Below, piece by piece: positions 22,893-34,333 of a DNA stretch of 64,000 nucleotides; the stretch's first letter is position 1; each line of letters begins with the position of its first letter. The stretch is from contig QXEO01000434.1 in the NCBI GenBank assembly GCA_007115705.1, positions 1 through 64,000 on the forward strand. The letters run 5' to 3'. A program made the position numbers and the translations under genes. This DNA is from Dactylis glomerata (Eukaryota > Streptophyta > Magnoliopsida > Poales > Poaceae). The notes beneath the pieces are model-generated. The model did not search any database. It had not been told where the DNA came from and was given only the letters and a program-made list of their open reading frames with translations.

Positions 22893-23378
22893 CTGAACAA
22901 ATGTTACCAAATTTAATGACAGGTACACACCAAAGTGGACTTTATATATTAGATGTTACCGGGAAATTATGCCAGCACCTTCACATCATGCAAATCAAGT
23001 GTCTTGCATAAATATCAGGTATGAGTGTATCGTGAGTTGATGAAAAACTGATTTTTTTTTTGTAGTTTAAAACTTTAGTGTTCTTGAGAAATTCAAAATA
23101 TATGTTTCATTTTTTGAATTAACATAATATTTAATATTCTGTGATATGTTTCATGCTACTTTGATGTTAGAATGTCTTTCAGAGTTCAGAGCACTCATTT
23201 ATTTGTATTATCCTTTTTTATGAACATCACATAATTGTACATGATGAATAAATCACGCAAGAAAGGATAACCTGTTGTATTCAATTATTATCCAGTGGCG
23301 TCTGTGATGCTAGCAATATCCAGTACTCAGTAGTTTGTTTCACCTGCTGCGAAGGACCTAATTTCACATGTAGTTTAT
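22893..23378. other. AT-rich DNA, nothing recognised
   Basis: Possibly further intron of the AGD fragment. No exon or repeat could be supported. Confidence 0.4.
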
Positions 23379-24780
23379 TTTTGAGAACTTAGCACTTTAT
23401 TGATCAAATATAGTTAATACAAAGTTTGTCCCGGATCCAAACCGGAACCAAATAACAAAAGAAACAACTACTAGACGTTTCAGCTCTATGAGCCAAAGTT
23501 TGTGCTGAATTAGACGGCCCACATGACGGAATGTCACAGAAGAAAACGAGGCAGCCATGATCTTGATGTCCTCCACCACCACTACAACCAGCGTTCTGTG
23601 CCTCGCGACTGGATCCGCTGAATAACTGAAAGGCAATCGAACGCTAAGATGAAATTGTCCAATCTTTCATCCCGAGCAAGGGTGACTGCACTTCTAATGG
23701 CGAGTGCTTCGGCAATTTCGGGCGTCGTGGCCTGATCAAGTAACTGGCTGCAAGCAGCGAGAAATCACTAGTATGGTTTCTGATCACAACACCTACCCCC
23801 ATTCTGGATGTAGAAGAAAACATAGCTGCATTGTTGACGGTGGAGACCACTCAGATGGAGAGGAGGAGGACTCACGCCTGTGGACTGACGGAGGTTTAAA
23901 CAGATGCAGTAGGATCATCTCAATGTACGCCTTAATTTGTTCAGCAAGACTGCGCTTCTCCACATGGCGGACGGCATTACGCGTGTCCCATATGTGCCAC
24001 ACCATCACAACCATAGTGACCATCTCCCGATCGTTCGATCTCGCCAGGAAGTCCAGTACCCAAACCAATGGAGTAGAGAAGTCTTTCCGGTGCAGTACTG
24101 GGTGGGAACGCTGTCTTCACGGCTCGCCAGAACTCAACAACATAAGGGCAGAACAGAAGAGCATGCTCCACCCTTTCTTCTCGATTACAAAAGAGGCAGG
24201 CATCGGACGCAGGAACATTACCCCGACGAAGTTGGAAATCCGTAGGAAGGCAATCATGGGCGAACCGCCACAAAGTAATCTTCATCTTGCCCGGTGCCTT
24301 AATACTCGAGTTTCTCTCACAGCTTCTCGTTAGCGGTTACGTCAGACGAAATTCCCCGATTGGTCAGACTCCGATTCCCCACAAATTCAGGAGCCCGAAT
24401 CAGATTATATGCAGATCTAACCGTAAATGTGCCATACTTGGCATGAGGCAGGAGGGGAAACGTCACCCCTATTTCCGCTCAAAGGAATCTGAAGAATTAT
24501 TGATGCTATAGATTCATCAAAAAAGCCTCTCGCGACATCTCTGTCCCATGCACCAGTGGCCTCATCGATATGGGAGCTCATAGTAGCACGACTAGGCATA
24601 GGGAATTAGGGATAAGGGTTTCAATTCGATCAGGAGCCACACCAGGGATCCAGTTGTCAGTCAAAACCCTTGTACGAAGTCCATTACTAATACCCCATCG
24701 GACTCCTTGCTTGATAGTAATTTCCATAGCAAACATAATACTGCGCCAAATATAAGAGGATGATCTTGGCCTCCCTGCAT
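23379..24780 (-). mobile_element. 5'-truncated LINE (L1-like), ORF2 C-terminal part
   Basis: Reading leftwards, pieces in shifting frames match plant L1-type ORF2 downstream of RT: a GRPRSSSYIWRSI segment near 24770, TRVLTDNWIPG, then a zf-RVT zinc finger (CLFCNREERVEHALLFC) near 24190, then an RNase H-like part (MGVGVVIRNHTSDF) near 23790. The 3' end lies near 23379-23400 with a short A-rich tail. RT and endonuclease are missing. Several frameshifts and stops make it dead. The right edge coincides with the start of the 380-bp block repeated at 31837. Confidence 0.75.
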
Positions 24781-25160
24781 CCATTTCAGCTCTCTCCGAT
24801 GCTGATCGCTTGACGTGAACGTGACAACGATTGGCAATGCCATACTTATTGTGGCAAGGTTACCTAACGCCGGAGACACGCGGTACCACGATGTAGTCGT
24901 ATTTTGCAAGTTCCATTAGTGTACCGTCGTTTCGAGGATTTGCATAATGCATGACCACCTGTGGTCGTTGCTACCTACGCCTAGCCCTACACACACAAAT
25001 AATTGTACTACTTAACATCTCCACTTTGCCTTTGAATTTAAGTTTACAGTCCATGGACTGAAAATATTAAAAGCATCTTGCTCGTTCAAGGGTCCAAGCC
25101 GTCAAGATTTGGTCTCTTTCTTCATAAAAATGGTTATGATGAACTGACAATGATGTGGCC
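24781..25160 (+). repeat. Copy 1 of a dispersed 380-bp block (copy 2 at 31837-32215)
   Basis: It shares with 31837-32215, in the same orientation, blocks such as TTTGCATAATGCATGAC, ATTTAAGTTTACAGT and GATTTGGTCTCTT, at roughly 80 % identity by eye. There is no coding potential. Confidence 0.7.
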
Positions 25161-25169
25161 TCAACTGTC

Positions 25170-26045
25170 CTGTCCCAGAGGCGAAAAGGGAGGCGACTAC
25201 TTTCTCACCGTTCTTCGCCGCCGAGATCCCCGGTTCCCCTCCTCTCCGTTCGTCGCTCCGGCGGCGGGAGAGGAAGGGAACCCCAGATTCTTGTGCTTGG
25301 CGTGTAGATAGGTGTAGAATAGGTGGGTTGAGCGGCGTCGCTTTGGTGGCGGCGCGCCCAATAAAGGTGCCGGAGTTCCAGTCCCATCTCGGCGTTGTTG
25401 GCAGCGATGCCGAGGAACTCGTTGGCGTTTGGTTCCTAGGCGCAGTCGGTGTGGCGGTGGCGGCGGCTGCGTTGGGGATTTTGGTCCTCTCACTCTTTCC
25501 CCGCTTCGATGGTGACTGCTCCGACGCCGTCGAGGAGTTGTGGAGGATTCTGTACAGGAGTCTTTTGCAGAGGCACCTTGGCGTATTCCTGCTCTGGTTT
25601 GGATCTGCGGAGGAGGGTTGGCGTCTTCGTCTTCCCTGGCGTCGGCTGGGGGCGACGAGGATGAGGCTGCGGTGGCTCGGGGATGTTTCCCCGCCGATGC
25701 TCGGTCAACGGCTTAGATTCCGGCGCTCGCGCCGGATGGATCTTGCGGTACTTCAACGCAACATGTCTGCTATCGAGCCCCGTCTGTTCTTGGGTGTGTT
25801 GTGGACTCGTGTTCGTCCTCTCCGGTGGCGTCCTGCTGCTGGTGGAGATCGGCATGGGCGAGTGGCGTGGTGGTTGGGCTTGAGAACCTGCAAGGACCTC
25901 TTTGTATTATTTTTATTTGTCAGGGTTCTTTTTGCTCTTTCTCCAGGACAGGTGGCCTTCGGGTTGTTTCTAGTGTGTGGGTGCAGGTGTGGCTTATGTA
26001 CTCGTCTTTGATCTTGAACACGTACTGCTTTTCTCAAAGAACAAT
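25170..26045 (+). mobile_element. GC-rich retroposon-like segment
   Basis: GC-rich sequence with long accidental open frames on both strands passes into an AT-rich end with CTTTGATCTTGAACACG and TCTCAAAGAA. It resembles the GC-rich retroposons at 9495 and 26265 in build. No domain, and no target duplication found. Confidence 0.3.
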
Positions 26046-26264
26046 ACAGCTATGTATAAGAATAATATTATTCACCTTGCCAGGCTCTTAGATGAATCAA
26101 CATAGTATCTGCAAGAAACAGAAATAAAATTGCAAGCTAGGTAAGATTTCCATGGATCAAAGGAAGAGTTTTAAATTGGATTTGAACTAAATACCGGTGC
26201 TCTAATATGAAACAAACAAAGATGTGATAGGCAATAACCCACAAAGGTAGAAATGGACACACCC

Positions 26265-27542
26265 TCGCCGCCGCCGGGCTAAGCTCACGCGGCTGGCGGT
26301 GGCGGCGGGCCTTTGTCTCCTCGCAGCCAGGAGCGGCGGGGGCTTCTCCTCTAGGTGCAGTGAGATCTCCACCTGGAGCAGCGCGTCGGCCTAGGACGCC
26401 GTGTTCCTTTGGTAGAGCTGGACGCTGAGGCGGTGGCCCCGGGACTCTGGATGGTTGGGCGGTCGCGGTGGCCGCGGGGGCGGCTCGGCGGTCAGATCTG
26501 GGAGCTCGAGCCTATGGCCACCGGCTCTCAGCTCGGTGCACCACGTGAGCGTCGGTCGGCGCCCTTGTGGTATTTTGCCGGCGTCTGTGGTGGTCTATGG
26601 CGGTGCTTGGTTGGTGGCAAGTTTGGTGCGGTCGTCTTCATCTCCCCGTGGTGCGGCTGATGCCGGTGGTGCGTGCTGAGCCCTCTGGTCGGTGGCAGCG
26701 GCAGAGGTCTCAGCGGCGGGTTCTTTTTCCGATGAGGTCGTCCGACGGGCGGCGGCGTGGGGGCCTGCCGTTCTTCCTTTTAAAGGTGGCTGACCTCGGG
26801 TTCCTCTTACACAAAGATGAAGACCTTTCTGAGGCTAGTCCTTCTTGATCTGACCAGAGTGGTGAATTTCGGAAGGCTCCGCCGGCGAACGTAACAGTGC
26901 AGCTATGACTGGAGTTTGTTGGATCGAGTCACACCCATGCTTTTATTCTGACCGTTTGGTTCTAGAGGGAGCGACACGAAGCTCTGTCCTTTGTTGCCAT
27001 TAGGCAACTTTTGGTCCATGGTGAAGTCAGAGGCAGAGAATATCATGAAGGTCGGATTGGAGGACTAGCAATTGGAGGTTCGAGTCTCTACACTATTAAG
27101 GGACTTGCTTGGTGTTCTGGGTTTCACAGTAGTAGTATGCAAGTGGGGGCGGCAACACATGTGAAGTTCAGAGTCTTACCTTTCAGGATGAAAATCCAAG
27201 GTTTGACCTTAATTGGTTGTACCTAGCAATATCCTTGTTAAAGGCATTGTTTTGAGAGTGGGGACTATCTTCAGGGTGAAAACCCAAGATCTTTGATCGG
27301 GCGATGACGATGCTTGTGCACTGGCATCGCTTTTGGAGAGCCTGGAGTTCAGGTGTTGTCTTGGTGGTGGATGTATTGTTGCTGCTAGGGCTGAAATACC
27401 ATAGCGGGTCTTTTCTTTTCTTAGTTTCTTTTTTCAGTTTTTGGCTGGGTGCACCCGTACTGCCATTAGGGTATTGCATAGTTGCAGAGGCTGGGTGTAA
27501 TTGGTATCTCTCGATATTAATATATTCCCTTTATCAAAAAAT
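26265..27542 (+). mobile_element. GC-rich non-LTR retroposon with 14-bp target duplication
   Basis: AAATGGACACACCC occurs at 26251-26264 and again at 27543-27556, directly flanking the segment. The 3' end is TTAATATATTCCCTTTATC followed by AAAAAATA, a usual LINE-type tail in Triticeae. The body is GC-rich at the 5' side. It holds no RT, so it is a truncated LINE or a long SINE-like passenger. Two related blocks (TCAGGATGAAAATCCAAGG and TCAGGGTGAAAACCCAAGA) suggest an internal repeat. Confidence 0.8.
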
Positions 27543-27730
27543 AAATGGACACACCCAGAATGGATTTGATCACCAACTGGTTTTTATCGGACAAGCTGAC
27601 TTGAATAGGATCAAGCATTTGCTAGGGCTAAGAAGTTGACCCATGCATCGCTGAAAAAGTTTCAGTGTGCTATATAAATGGCCCTAGCCTCCTCTGTAGT
27701 GGCTTTGAAAAACCGGAGACTTCATCCCTG

Positions 27731-29266
27731 CATTAGTAGAAAAAAGGCTTTCGTTTGGAGCTGCTCGGAGCTTTAGCACCGGTTGTGACGAGGGTTAACT
27801 CGACAAATGTCCTAGATGAAGGACTTAGGATCGGGGGAGCAGGGCGTCGGATGAACTCGAAGGTAAAATCAGTCAAACAAGGTGTGTATCGAGAGTAAAC
27901 GTGGTGGTCAACTTAGCTTGCTTTCAATCTGTCCCTGGCCGTCCTCTCCGGGCCCCTATGTATAGGTGACCAGGTCTCAAGGAACGGGAGGGGTCTGATA
28001 CATATTACAATATCGATATACGACATGAACTCGTATTTCGACTATGATTACAGTTGGGCCTAGCCTAACGGGCCTCAGAGGTACTCAAGGGGCTCTATTA
28101 TCTATACCCTTGTCAAGTTGTGCTACGAACCCGGACTAAAGGGTGCGTTAGCACCGATTCGAGCGGCCAGGACGTCGCAGGAAACACGTAGGGCTTTAAC
28201 ACCGATTTGAGCCACGAACCGGTGCTAAAGGGCTTGCGTGCAGGCGCGAACCCTTTAGCACCGGTTCGTGGCTCAAATCGGTGCTAAGGGTCCCTTCTTT
28301 TGCATCGGTTCAGGGCTCAAACCGGTTGTAAAAGGTAGTGTACGGACTCAAAAAAAGTGAATTATATGTAAAACTATTTATGCAAAAAGTTACATCCGAT
28401 TTCAATGGCCGTAGGCCGTTTGCACAAAATCTTGATTCTCAAAATTCCAAAGGGAAATATGAAAGCAGGAAGATTTTAGATTTTGTAAAAAAATAATAGA
28501 AAATGATTTTTTTTTGAAATTTTTGAATTTCTGTTGTTGATTATTTCAATTTTAATTATCTTGAATGTTTCACATTATTTTGGAATTTTTCAAAATTTTA
28601 AGTTTTTTGAATTTTTTATTGTTTTTGAAATATTTCGAGTTTTTAATTAATAATTGAACTATGCATAAAGATTATTTGAAATTCACTATTGCTTATTATT
28701 ACTTAATCATTGTTGCTTATTTTAAAATTATTTGGAATTCAAAAAATAAAACTATGTGTTATCAAAGTCTAAGGGTTAATACAATTCATAGCATAGTATT
28801 TTCAAAAAGTAGCGAGTGCAGTCTTAGAAGCTAGTAGGGAAGGAATGAAGAAGTTAAGTATGCTAAGTGTGGAGCAGTGTGAAGATGGGTGACCGATCGG
28901 GAAGTGAGAACCACGAGTATGTAATTTAATATGAGAATAGGGGTGATTAGAGATTAGAGTGAAAACTGTCAAACAATTCAAATATTCGAAAATAGAGAAA
29001 TTCAAAAAAAAAATTCATTTTTTTTCAATTTTTTATCTAGAAATTCTACCGGACCTTTAGCACCGGTTCGTGTCTTAAACCGGTGCTAAAGGGTTCTCTA
29101 GGCACAGCACATAACTTGGGCCACGTGGAACCCCTTTAGCACCGGTTCATATCACAACCGGTGCTAAAGGGGGGGAGGTTTTAGTCCCAATTCCTTTGTA
29201 CCAGTTGGATAAACCAGTGCTAAAGGGGATTACAAACCGATGCAAATGCCCTATTTTCTACTAGTG
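27731..29266. mobile_element. Small non-autonomous CACTA element
   Basis: Ends are CATTAGTAGAAAA (left) and CACTAGTAGAAAA (right, other strand), flanked by the 3-bp duplication CTG (27728-27730; 29267-29269). Subterminal motifs TTTAGCACCGGTT and AACCGGTGCTAAA repeat in both orientations, as in Triticeae CACTA ends. The centre (28360-29040) is AT-rich without coding capacity. A Tat solo LTR (27786-28115) is inserted near its left end, so the element itself is about 1.2 kb. Confidence 0.85.
27786..28115 (-). mobile_element. Solo LTR of the Tat-lineage gypsy family of elements A and B
   Basis: On the minus strand it starts TGACAAGGGTATAG and ends AACCCTCGTCA, as in the LTRs at 54899-55232 and 56962-57296, but more diverged. 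The flanks are GGTTG and AGTTG (4 of 5 match). The internal region was lost, as expected of LTR-LTR recombination. Confidence 0.9.
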
Positions 29267-29269
29267 CTG

Positions 29270-29536
29270 GCCCCTCTGGCAACCTTGAGTGGGGTTATCT
29301 TATCGTCCAAGGTTTGTTTTTCGAAGATTCATGTGAGAGCTTCTCCCACAAACATGAAGTGGTACGGGCTTAGGGGATAGACCTGACAAAGTCCCCGGGA
29401 AGGGGAGAACGTCTCTAAGGTGTTGCCATTTATTCTAACATAGAGAACTTTAATGACCGGATACAGTCTAAGATACTAGCACTATGACTATCTAAAATAT
29501 AATATATTTTTGGAAATTAAAATACAATATATTTGA
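29270..29536. other. Intergenic DNA, nothing recognised
   Basis: No gene or repeat signal beyond a short AT-rich end. Confidence 0.4.
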
Positions 29537-29542
29537 GCAGCC

Positions 29543-29822
29543 CTTAGACTACACATAGTGGGAGTAACATAGCTAGTAACATCACACACTCCAATGCATC
29601 TTGATGACATGGCATGCTATTAAATGAGGAAAGAGAGTGTTGTGGTAACATATTATGTTACTGTAACATCACACACCCCAATACATAATGAGTCTATAAT
29701 CTAATAAATAAGTTCTTACATGATACCACACATATGTTATTCCCCACTATGAAGATAGTAACACAGACTAGTAACATATGCATGATACTACTCTACGTTA
29801 CTCCCCACTATAAGCAGCCTTA
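29543..29822. mobile_element. MITE of about 280 bp with TAGTGGGAGTAAC / GTTACTCCCCACTA ends
   Basis: The left end reads GACTACACATAGTGGGAGTA; the right end on the other strand reads GGCTGCTTATAGTGGGGAGT. The body holds repeated GTAACATCACACA words, as in a common Triticeae MITE. The superfamily was not settled. Confidence 0.7.
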
Positions 29823-30015
29823 GCGCGCTAAGAAACTATGCATCCTAGAAGGCCTAATTAATCAGGGTCATGCATAAAATCCTAGCATTGAAACCAATGT
29901 TAGCATGCACAGGCCAAAACAGCAGGAAACACAACCTATGAAGATAGCACTCACGCGTTACGGAGTGGAGATTTTTTGCTTCTGATCTCACTTTTTTTAA
30001 AAATTCAAAATTTAT

Positions 30016-30359
30016 TGACAAGGGTATAGCTGATAGAGCCTGTTAGCTGTGTACCCCTGAGGCCCGTTAAGCTAGGCTCAAGCATAGATATAGTCAAAAT
30101 ATGAGATGATATCGTATACGAACACTTTAATTTGTATTAAACGTGACCGGTTCCTTGAGACCTGGCCACCTATATATAGGGGCCAGGAGAGGCCGGCCAG
30201 GGATAGATTGAGATTGAGCCAGTTGAGCACCACGCTTATTCTCGATACACGCATAATCACGCCTTATTTGACTGACCTTTACCTTTGAGTTTATCCGACG
30301 CCCTCTTCCCCCGATCCTAAGTCCTTCATCTAGGACATTTGTCGAGTTAACCCTCGTCA
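30016..30359 (+). mobile_element. Second solo LTR of the Tat-lineage family
   Basis: It starts TGACAAGGGTATAGC and ends AACCCTCGTCA, with the TATATATA box near 30172. Flanks TTTAT and ATTAT match at 4 of 5. It is in the plus orientation. Confidence 0.9.
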
Positions 30360-30461
30360 ATTATATTTATAAGTTTAAAAAATATGATTTTTTTTGGATG
30401 AATACAATAATTTATTCTACAAATGTGCAAAATATCAATTTCAAATACTTTATAGTTTCGG

Positions 30462-30710
30462 CTATATAAAAAAGGCATGTGTATGGATCTGAGTATGTAT
30501 ATTTTGAAATCTTCAAATCTTATCTAAACTTATCATTTTTGTGTAGCCAACAATACAAAGAATATCATATGGAAAATATGCATGTACGTTACATTATTGA
30601 CTGTGGTGCTAGGCTCTTTGTTGTCCATGGCAGTGGCCATGACTTCCTTACCACCAGCGTCAGAGGAGCCGGACATTGTAGACATCGGAGGCGTGTTGGC
30701 ACCTAATTCC
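30462..30710 (+). pseudogene. Possible 5' end of a small secreted-protein gene
   Basis: A TATA box (CTATATAAAAAAGG, near 30463) precedes an ATG at 30582 by about 115 bp. The frame begins with a hydrophobic, signal-peptide-like stretch (MYVTLLTVVLGSLLSMAVA), followed by a short Pro/Glu-rich part ending near LAPNS. It stays open to 30824, but from about 30711 the sequence changes character and looks like a retroposon end. I do not recognise the family. It may be a gene 5' end cut off by an insertion, or chance. Confidence 0.3.
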
Positions 30711-31140
30711 AAAACTCTCTTTGGAAAAGAGCTTTTTGACCTACTCGTCGGTCTCGAGGCGGCTAACCTTGGAAATAGCAAGGAGATTGCTTGTGTCTGG
30801 CGGAAAAGGCTTCAAAGGGCTTAATCAGGAAGGTGTTGAAGTCTCTCAGAAGCAGAAAAAAGAACAAAACCATTACAATAAAGCTTCCGCAGCTACTTGA
30901 GAGTTCCTGTTTAGCTAGTGGTGATCCAAATATTGTCAGTTAGATGTTGTTAGTTCGGTTATTGTAGGTTTAGAGTGGTTGTTGGTTGTCTCGTTGGTCG
31001 GGTAGTTGCATATGTCGGGTATCTTTTGCTTGTGGTTTCCTTGTAGTGATTTTCGCCCGATTTTCTGTTAATTAACTAGGCATCTCTCTTCTTCTTAATT
31101 AATAGATTGGGCCAAATCTTTTGCCTTTTTTAAAAAGAAT
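30711..31140 (+). mobile_element. LINE-type 3' end (truncated)
   Basis: The segment ends TTCTTCTTAATTAATAGATT, then GGGCCAAATCTTTTGCC and a T/A-rich run, similar to the 3' ends of Triticeae LINEs. No RT part is present. The boundary on the left is approximate. Confidence 0.35.
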
Positions 31141-31836
31141 TTTCTTTCATATTTTATAAAAACTTATAATTTTTTTATTTTTGAAAACAACGAGAGCACT
31201 GCGTCACGCCTCACGACAGATCAAAATCACATGAGACGACGACATCTTTTATTTGTTCGATCAATGAGCTGGACGCCTTCATAGTTCTTGTCCGATGCCA
31301 TGACGTCCACTTCGTTCCATACTTCGTTCCCTGCATGTGCCCACGCCGTGCACGTACAGTCAGATAAGATTTTTGGGCGGTTCGGCGTGATCCGCCGTGA
31401 TCCCGGTGCCGTTCGTCCTATTCCCTTTCGTCGGCCGGTGAAGAAGGAGATCTCAACCCTTCGTACGCACGAAGATCCGACGCCGTGGAGTGGGGGCGCA
31501 CGTCGCTCTCCTGAAAGATGCGCGCGCCTGGTATCCGGCCGCGAATGCTGGCCTCCGCCTTCGTCCTTCTGTCCCGTGTGCCCGCCGACGGCGGACGGCC
31601 GATGTAGCCACCGGCGGCAACGGCACCGATCGACCCAGACCGGAGCTCCCCTCTCATCGAAACGAAAAATACTGAATGGCCCGAGCTCGATCGTTAATTA
31701 GGCGTCACTTCACGCGTGATGGCCGGGCCTGCTTGCCGCGGCGAGGGACGGTGGCGCTTAATCATGCATGGAGATGGTGACGCCAATTAACTAGGCCGGG
31801 CCAGCATGGCCATCGGCAGTTAGTTGGGCGCGGCCA
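31141..31836. other. Partly GC-rich intergenic DNA, nothing recognised
   Basis: Open frames on both strands at 31288-31701 share no motif I know and look like GC by-products. Confidence 0.4.
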
Positions 31837-32215
31837 TCCATTTCAGCTCCCTCTCCGACGTTGATGTAGCTCGACATGGACGTGACAGCGACCGGCAAAT
31901 GCCATACTAAATGTGGCAAGGTCACCTACAACGGAGACTAGCACGGAGTGCCACGATGCAGCCGTATCTCGCAAGTTTCATTAGTGTGTGGCGTCGTCTC
32001 GACGATTTGCATAATGCATGACGACCTGCCGCTGCTACCTACGTCTATAGCCCTACACACCAAATCATGACGTACTATTGCTAAATTTAAGTTTACAGTT
32101 CATCAATTATAAAGTGTTTAAAAACCTTGGTTGTTCATGGGTCGAAGCCGCCTGGATTTGGTCTCTTCCTTGATAAAATATGGTTATGACGATGATATGG
32201 TGGTGACAATGCAAC
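31837..32215 (+). repeat. Copy 2 of the dispersed 380-bp block
   Basis: Direct repeat of 24781-25160 about 7 kb downstream; see that entry. Confidence 0.7.
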
Positions 32216-32974
32216 TACGCACATATATGTATGGCATCCTAGCCGTAGTGGAAGTTCCAAAAACTATTTTAGACCGAAGGCTTGAAATAAGTTCAGCTTT
32301 AAATTAACAAAGCCATCAACCGAACTTATAACAATCACACACACATGCCACATGCTAATGTTGCCAGCTTTTAAGTAACAAGCAAAGAGAAGAGAAAAAA
32401 CAACTAAAGACTACAACAGAAAGCCAATCGGCAGCTTGATTCAGGTTGAGGGAGCCTAGTCTTCTGTTGCATAGCCACGCCATCATACTTGTCCAATCCA
32501 ACAAACCTCCACCGCACCAATGCTGCATCCCAAGGAGAACTCGGCAAGAGGTTAGCATTCTAGCATGACTTGAGAATCCAAAGGAAGGGGGCCTACGACG
32601 ACGCCTCCAACAAGGTGAACGACGCAAAAGTGCGTCATCGTTGCCGACAGAGACAATGTTCTTGCAAATCTTTCACCTAGGACACAATCCACCAACCCTA
32701 GAGCTTGGACTACCGCAGACCAGACATCTGTTGTCAACCAGTAGATGTAAGCAGAAATCACCGACTTCAACCATGTCCTGACGCCGACCTAGCAAGCTAC
32801 CCTAGGAAGTAGGAAGGTCACTAGCCACCAGCAACGACATCGTGTATAAGAAGCTAGCTTGACGTTGCAAGAGGACAACAACAAATTAAGGGGAGAGATC
32901 AAGGTGGTTCACAAGAGACTGCAAGAAAAGCTCACCCCAAGCGAGGGCACTAGAAGGAGAAAACTGAAGCGGAG

Positions 32975-34222
32975 TGATACGTCTCTAACGTATCTATAAT
33001 TTTTGATGCTCCATGCTTGTTTTTACACTATTTGCTTACTGTTTCGTTACACTTCGTGGCATGTTTATGCATTTTCCGGAACTAACCTATTAACGAGATG
33101 CCACAGTGCCAGTTCCCTATTTTCTGCTGTTTTTGTGTTTCAGAAAATTTACATAGGAAATATTCTCGGAATTGGACAAAACAAAAGCCAAACATCCAGG
33201 AATTCACCGAAGCTTCCAGAGGACCGAAGAGGAGACTGAGTGGGGCCACGAGGGGCCCACACAATAGGGCGGCGCGGCCTAGGGCTAGGCCACGCCCCCT
33301 ATGTGTGAGGCCGCCTCGGTCCACTTCTGACGATGCCCCCTTGTCTATAAAGACCCCCCGACGGGAAAAACCTAAAGACCCGATCACTTTTCCAGAAACA
33401 TATCGCGATCCGCCGCCGTCGTCGACCCGAGATCGGGAGGGTCCAGAAGCTCTTCCCGGTACCCTGCCAGAAAGGGGAATCGTCACCGGAGGTCTTCTTC
33501 ATCGCCATGCTTGCCTCCGGCGCGATGAGTGAGTAGTCTACCTTGGACTATGGGTCCATAGCAGTAGCTAGATGGTTGTCTTCTCCACCATGTGCTTCAT
33601 GTTTAGATCTCGTGAGCTGCCTTACATGATCGAGATCACCGTTATGTAATTCTACATGTTGTGTTTGTTAGGATCCGATGAATATTGGTGTTATGATTGA
33701 GTTGATGTGCTGAATATTATCTTATGTTATCTCTATGTTGTTTATGATCTTGCATGCTCTCCGTTGTTAGTAGCTATCTTGGCCAAGTAGATACTAGTGA
33801 CTTCAAGAGGGGGTATTTATGCTCGATAGTTGGGTTCATGCCTCTATTTAATCTGGGGGAGTGACAGAAACCTCTAAGGTTGTAGATGTGTTGTTGCCAC
33901 TAGGGAGAAAACAACATTCATATGCTCAAGGGCATATGCTTTATTTACATTACACACTTTGCTTAATGCAGATATCTGTTGTTCGCAACTTAATACTTGT
34001 GGAGTTCTCGGATTGATTTGCCACAAGTGAACTATTAGTCATAGATGCAGTTGGATGGCGGTCTATGTATCTTGTTGTAATGCCCAGAGTAAATCTCATA
34101 GTGGTCCTCTCGACATATGCACATTGTCTTTATTCTATCAATTGCCCAACTGTAATTTGTTTACCCAGCATGTATTATTTTATCTTATGGAGAGACACCA
34201 CTAGTGAACTATGCACCCCGGT
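32975..34222 (+). repeat. 5' LTR of element C, left piece
   Basis: It starts TGATACGTCTCTAACGTATC and carries TATAAA near 33343. It breaks at 34222 within CCCCGGT, where element A is inserted, and resumes at 57302. Confidence 0.9.
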
Positions 34223-34333
34223 TGACAAGGGTATAGCTAATAGAGCCTGTTAGTTGAGTACCCCTGAGGCCCGTTAAGCTAGGCCCAATTGTAATGATAG
34301 TCGAAATACGAGTTCTTACCGTATGTCGATGTT
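34223..34333 (+). repeat. 5' LTR of element A, left piece
   Basis: First 111 bp of the LTR, from TGACAAGGGTATAGC to GATGTT. The last five bases, ATGTT, are the target duplication of element D. The LTR resumes at 41861. Confidence 0.95.

Noticed and set aside
25328..26848. Long open frames (over 200 codons) in GC-rich DNA
   Set aside because: Same reasoning: no domain, simple Arg/Trp/Gly-rich composition, and location in retroposon-like DNA.
31288..31701. 137-codon frame as a host gene
   Set aside because: No homology recognised, Arg/Pro/Ser-rich in a GC-rich stretch, no splice or promoter support.
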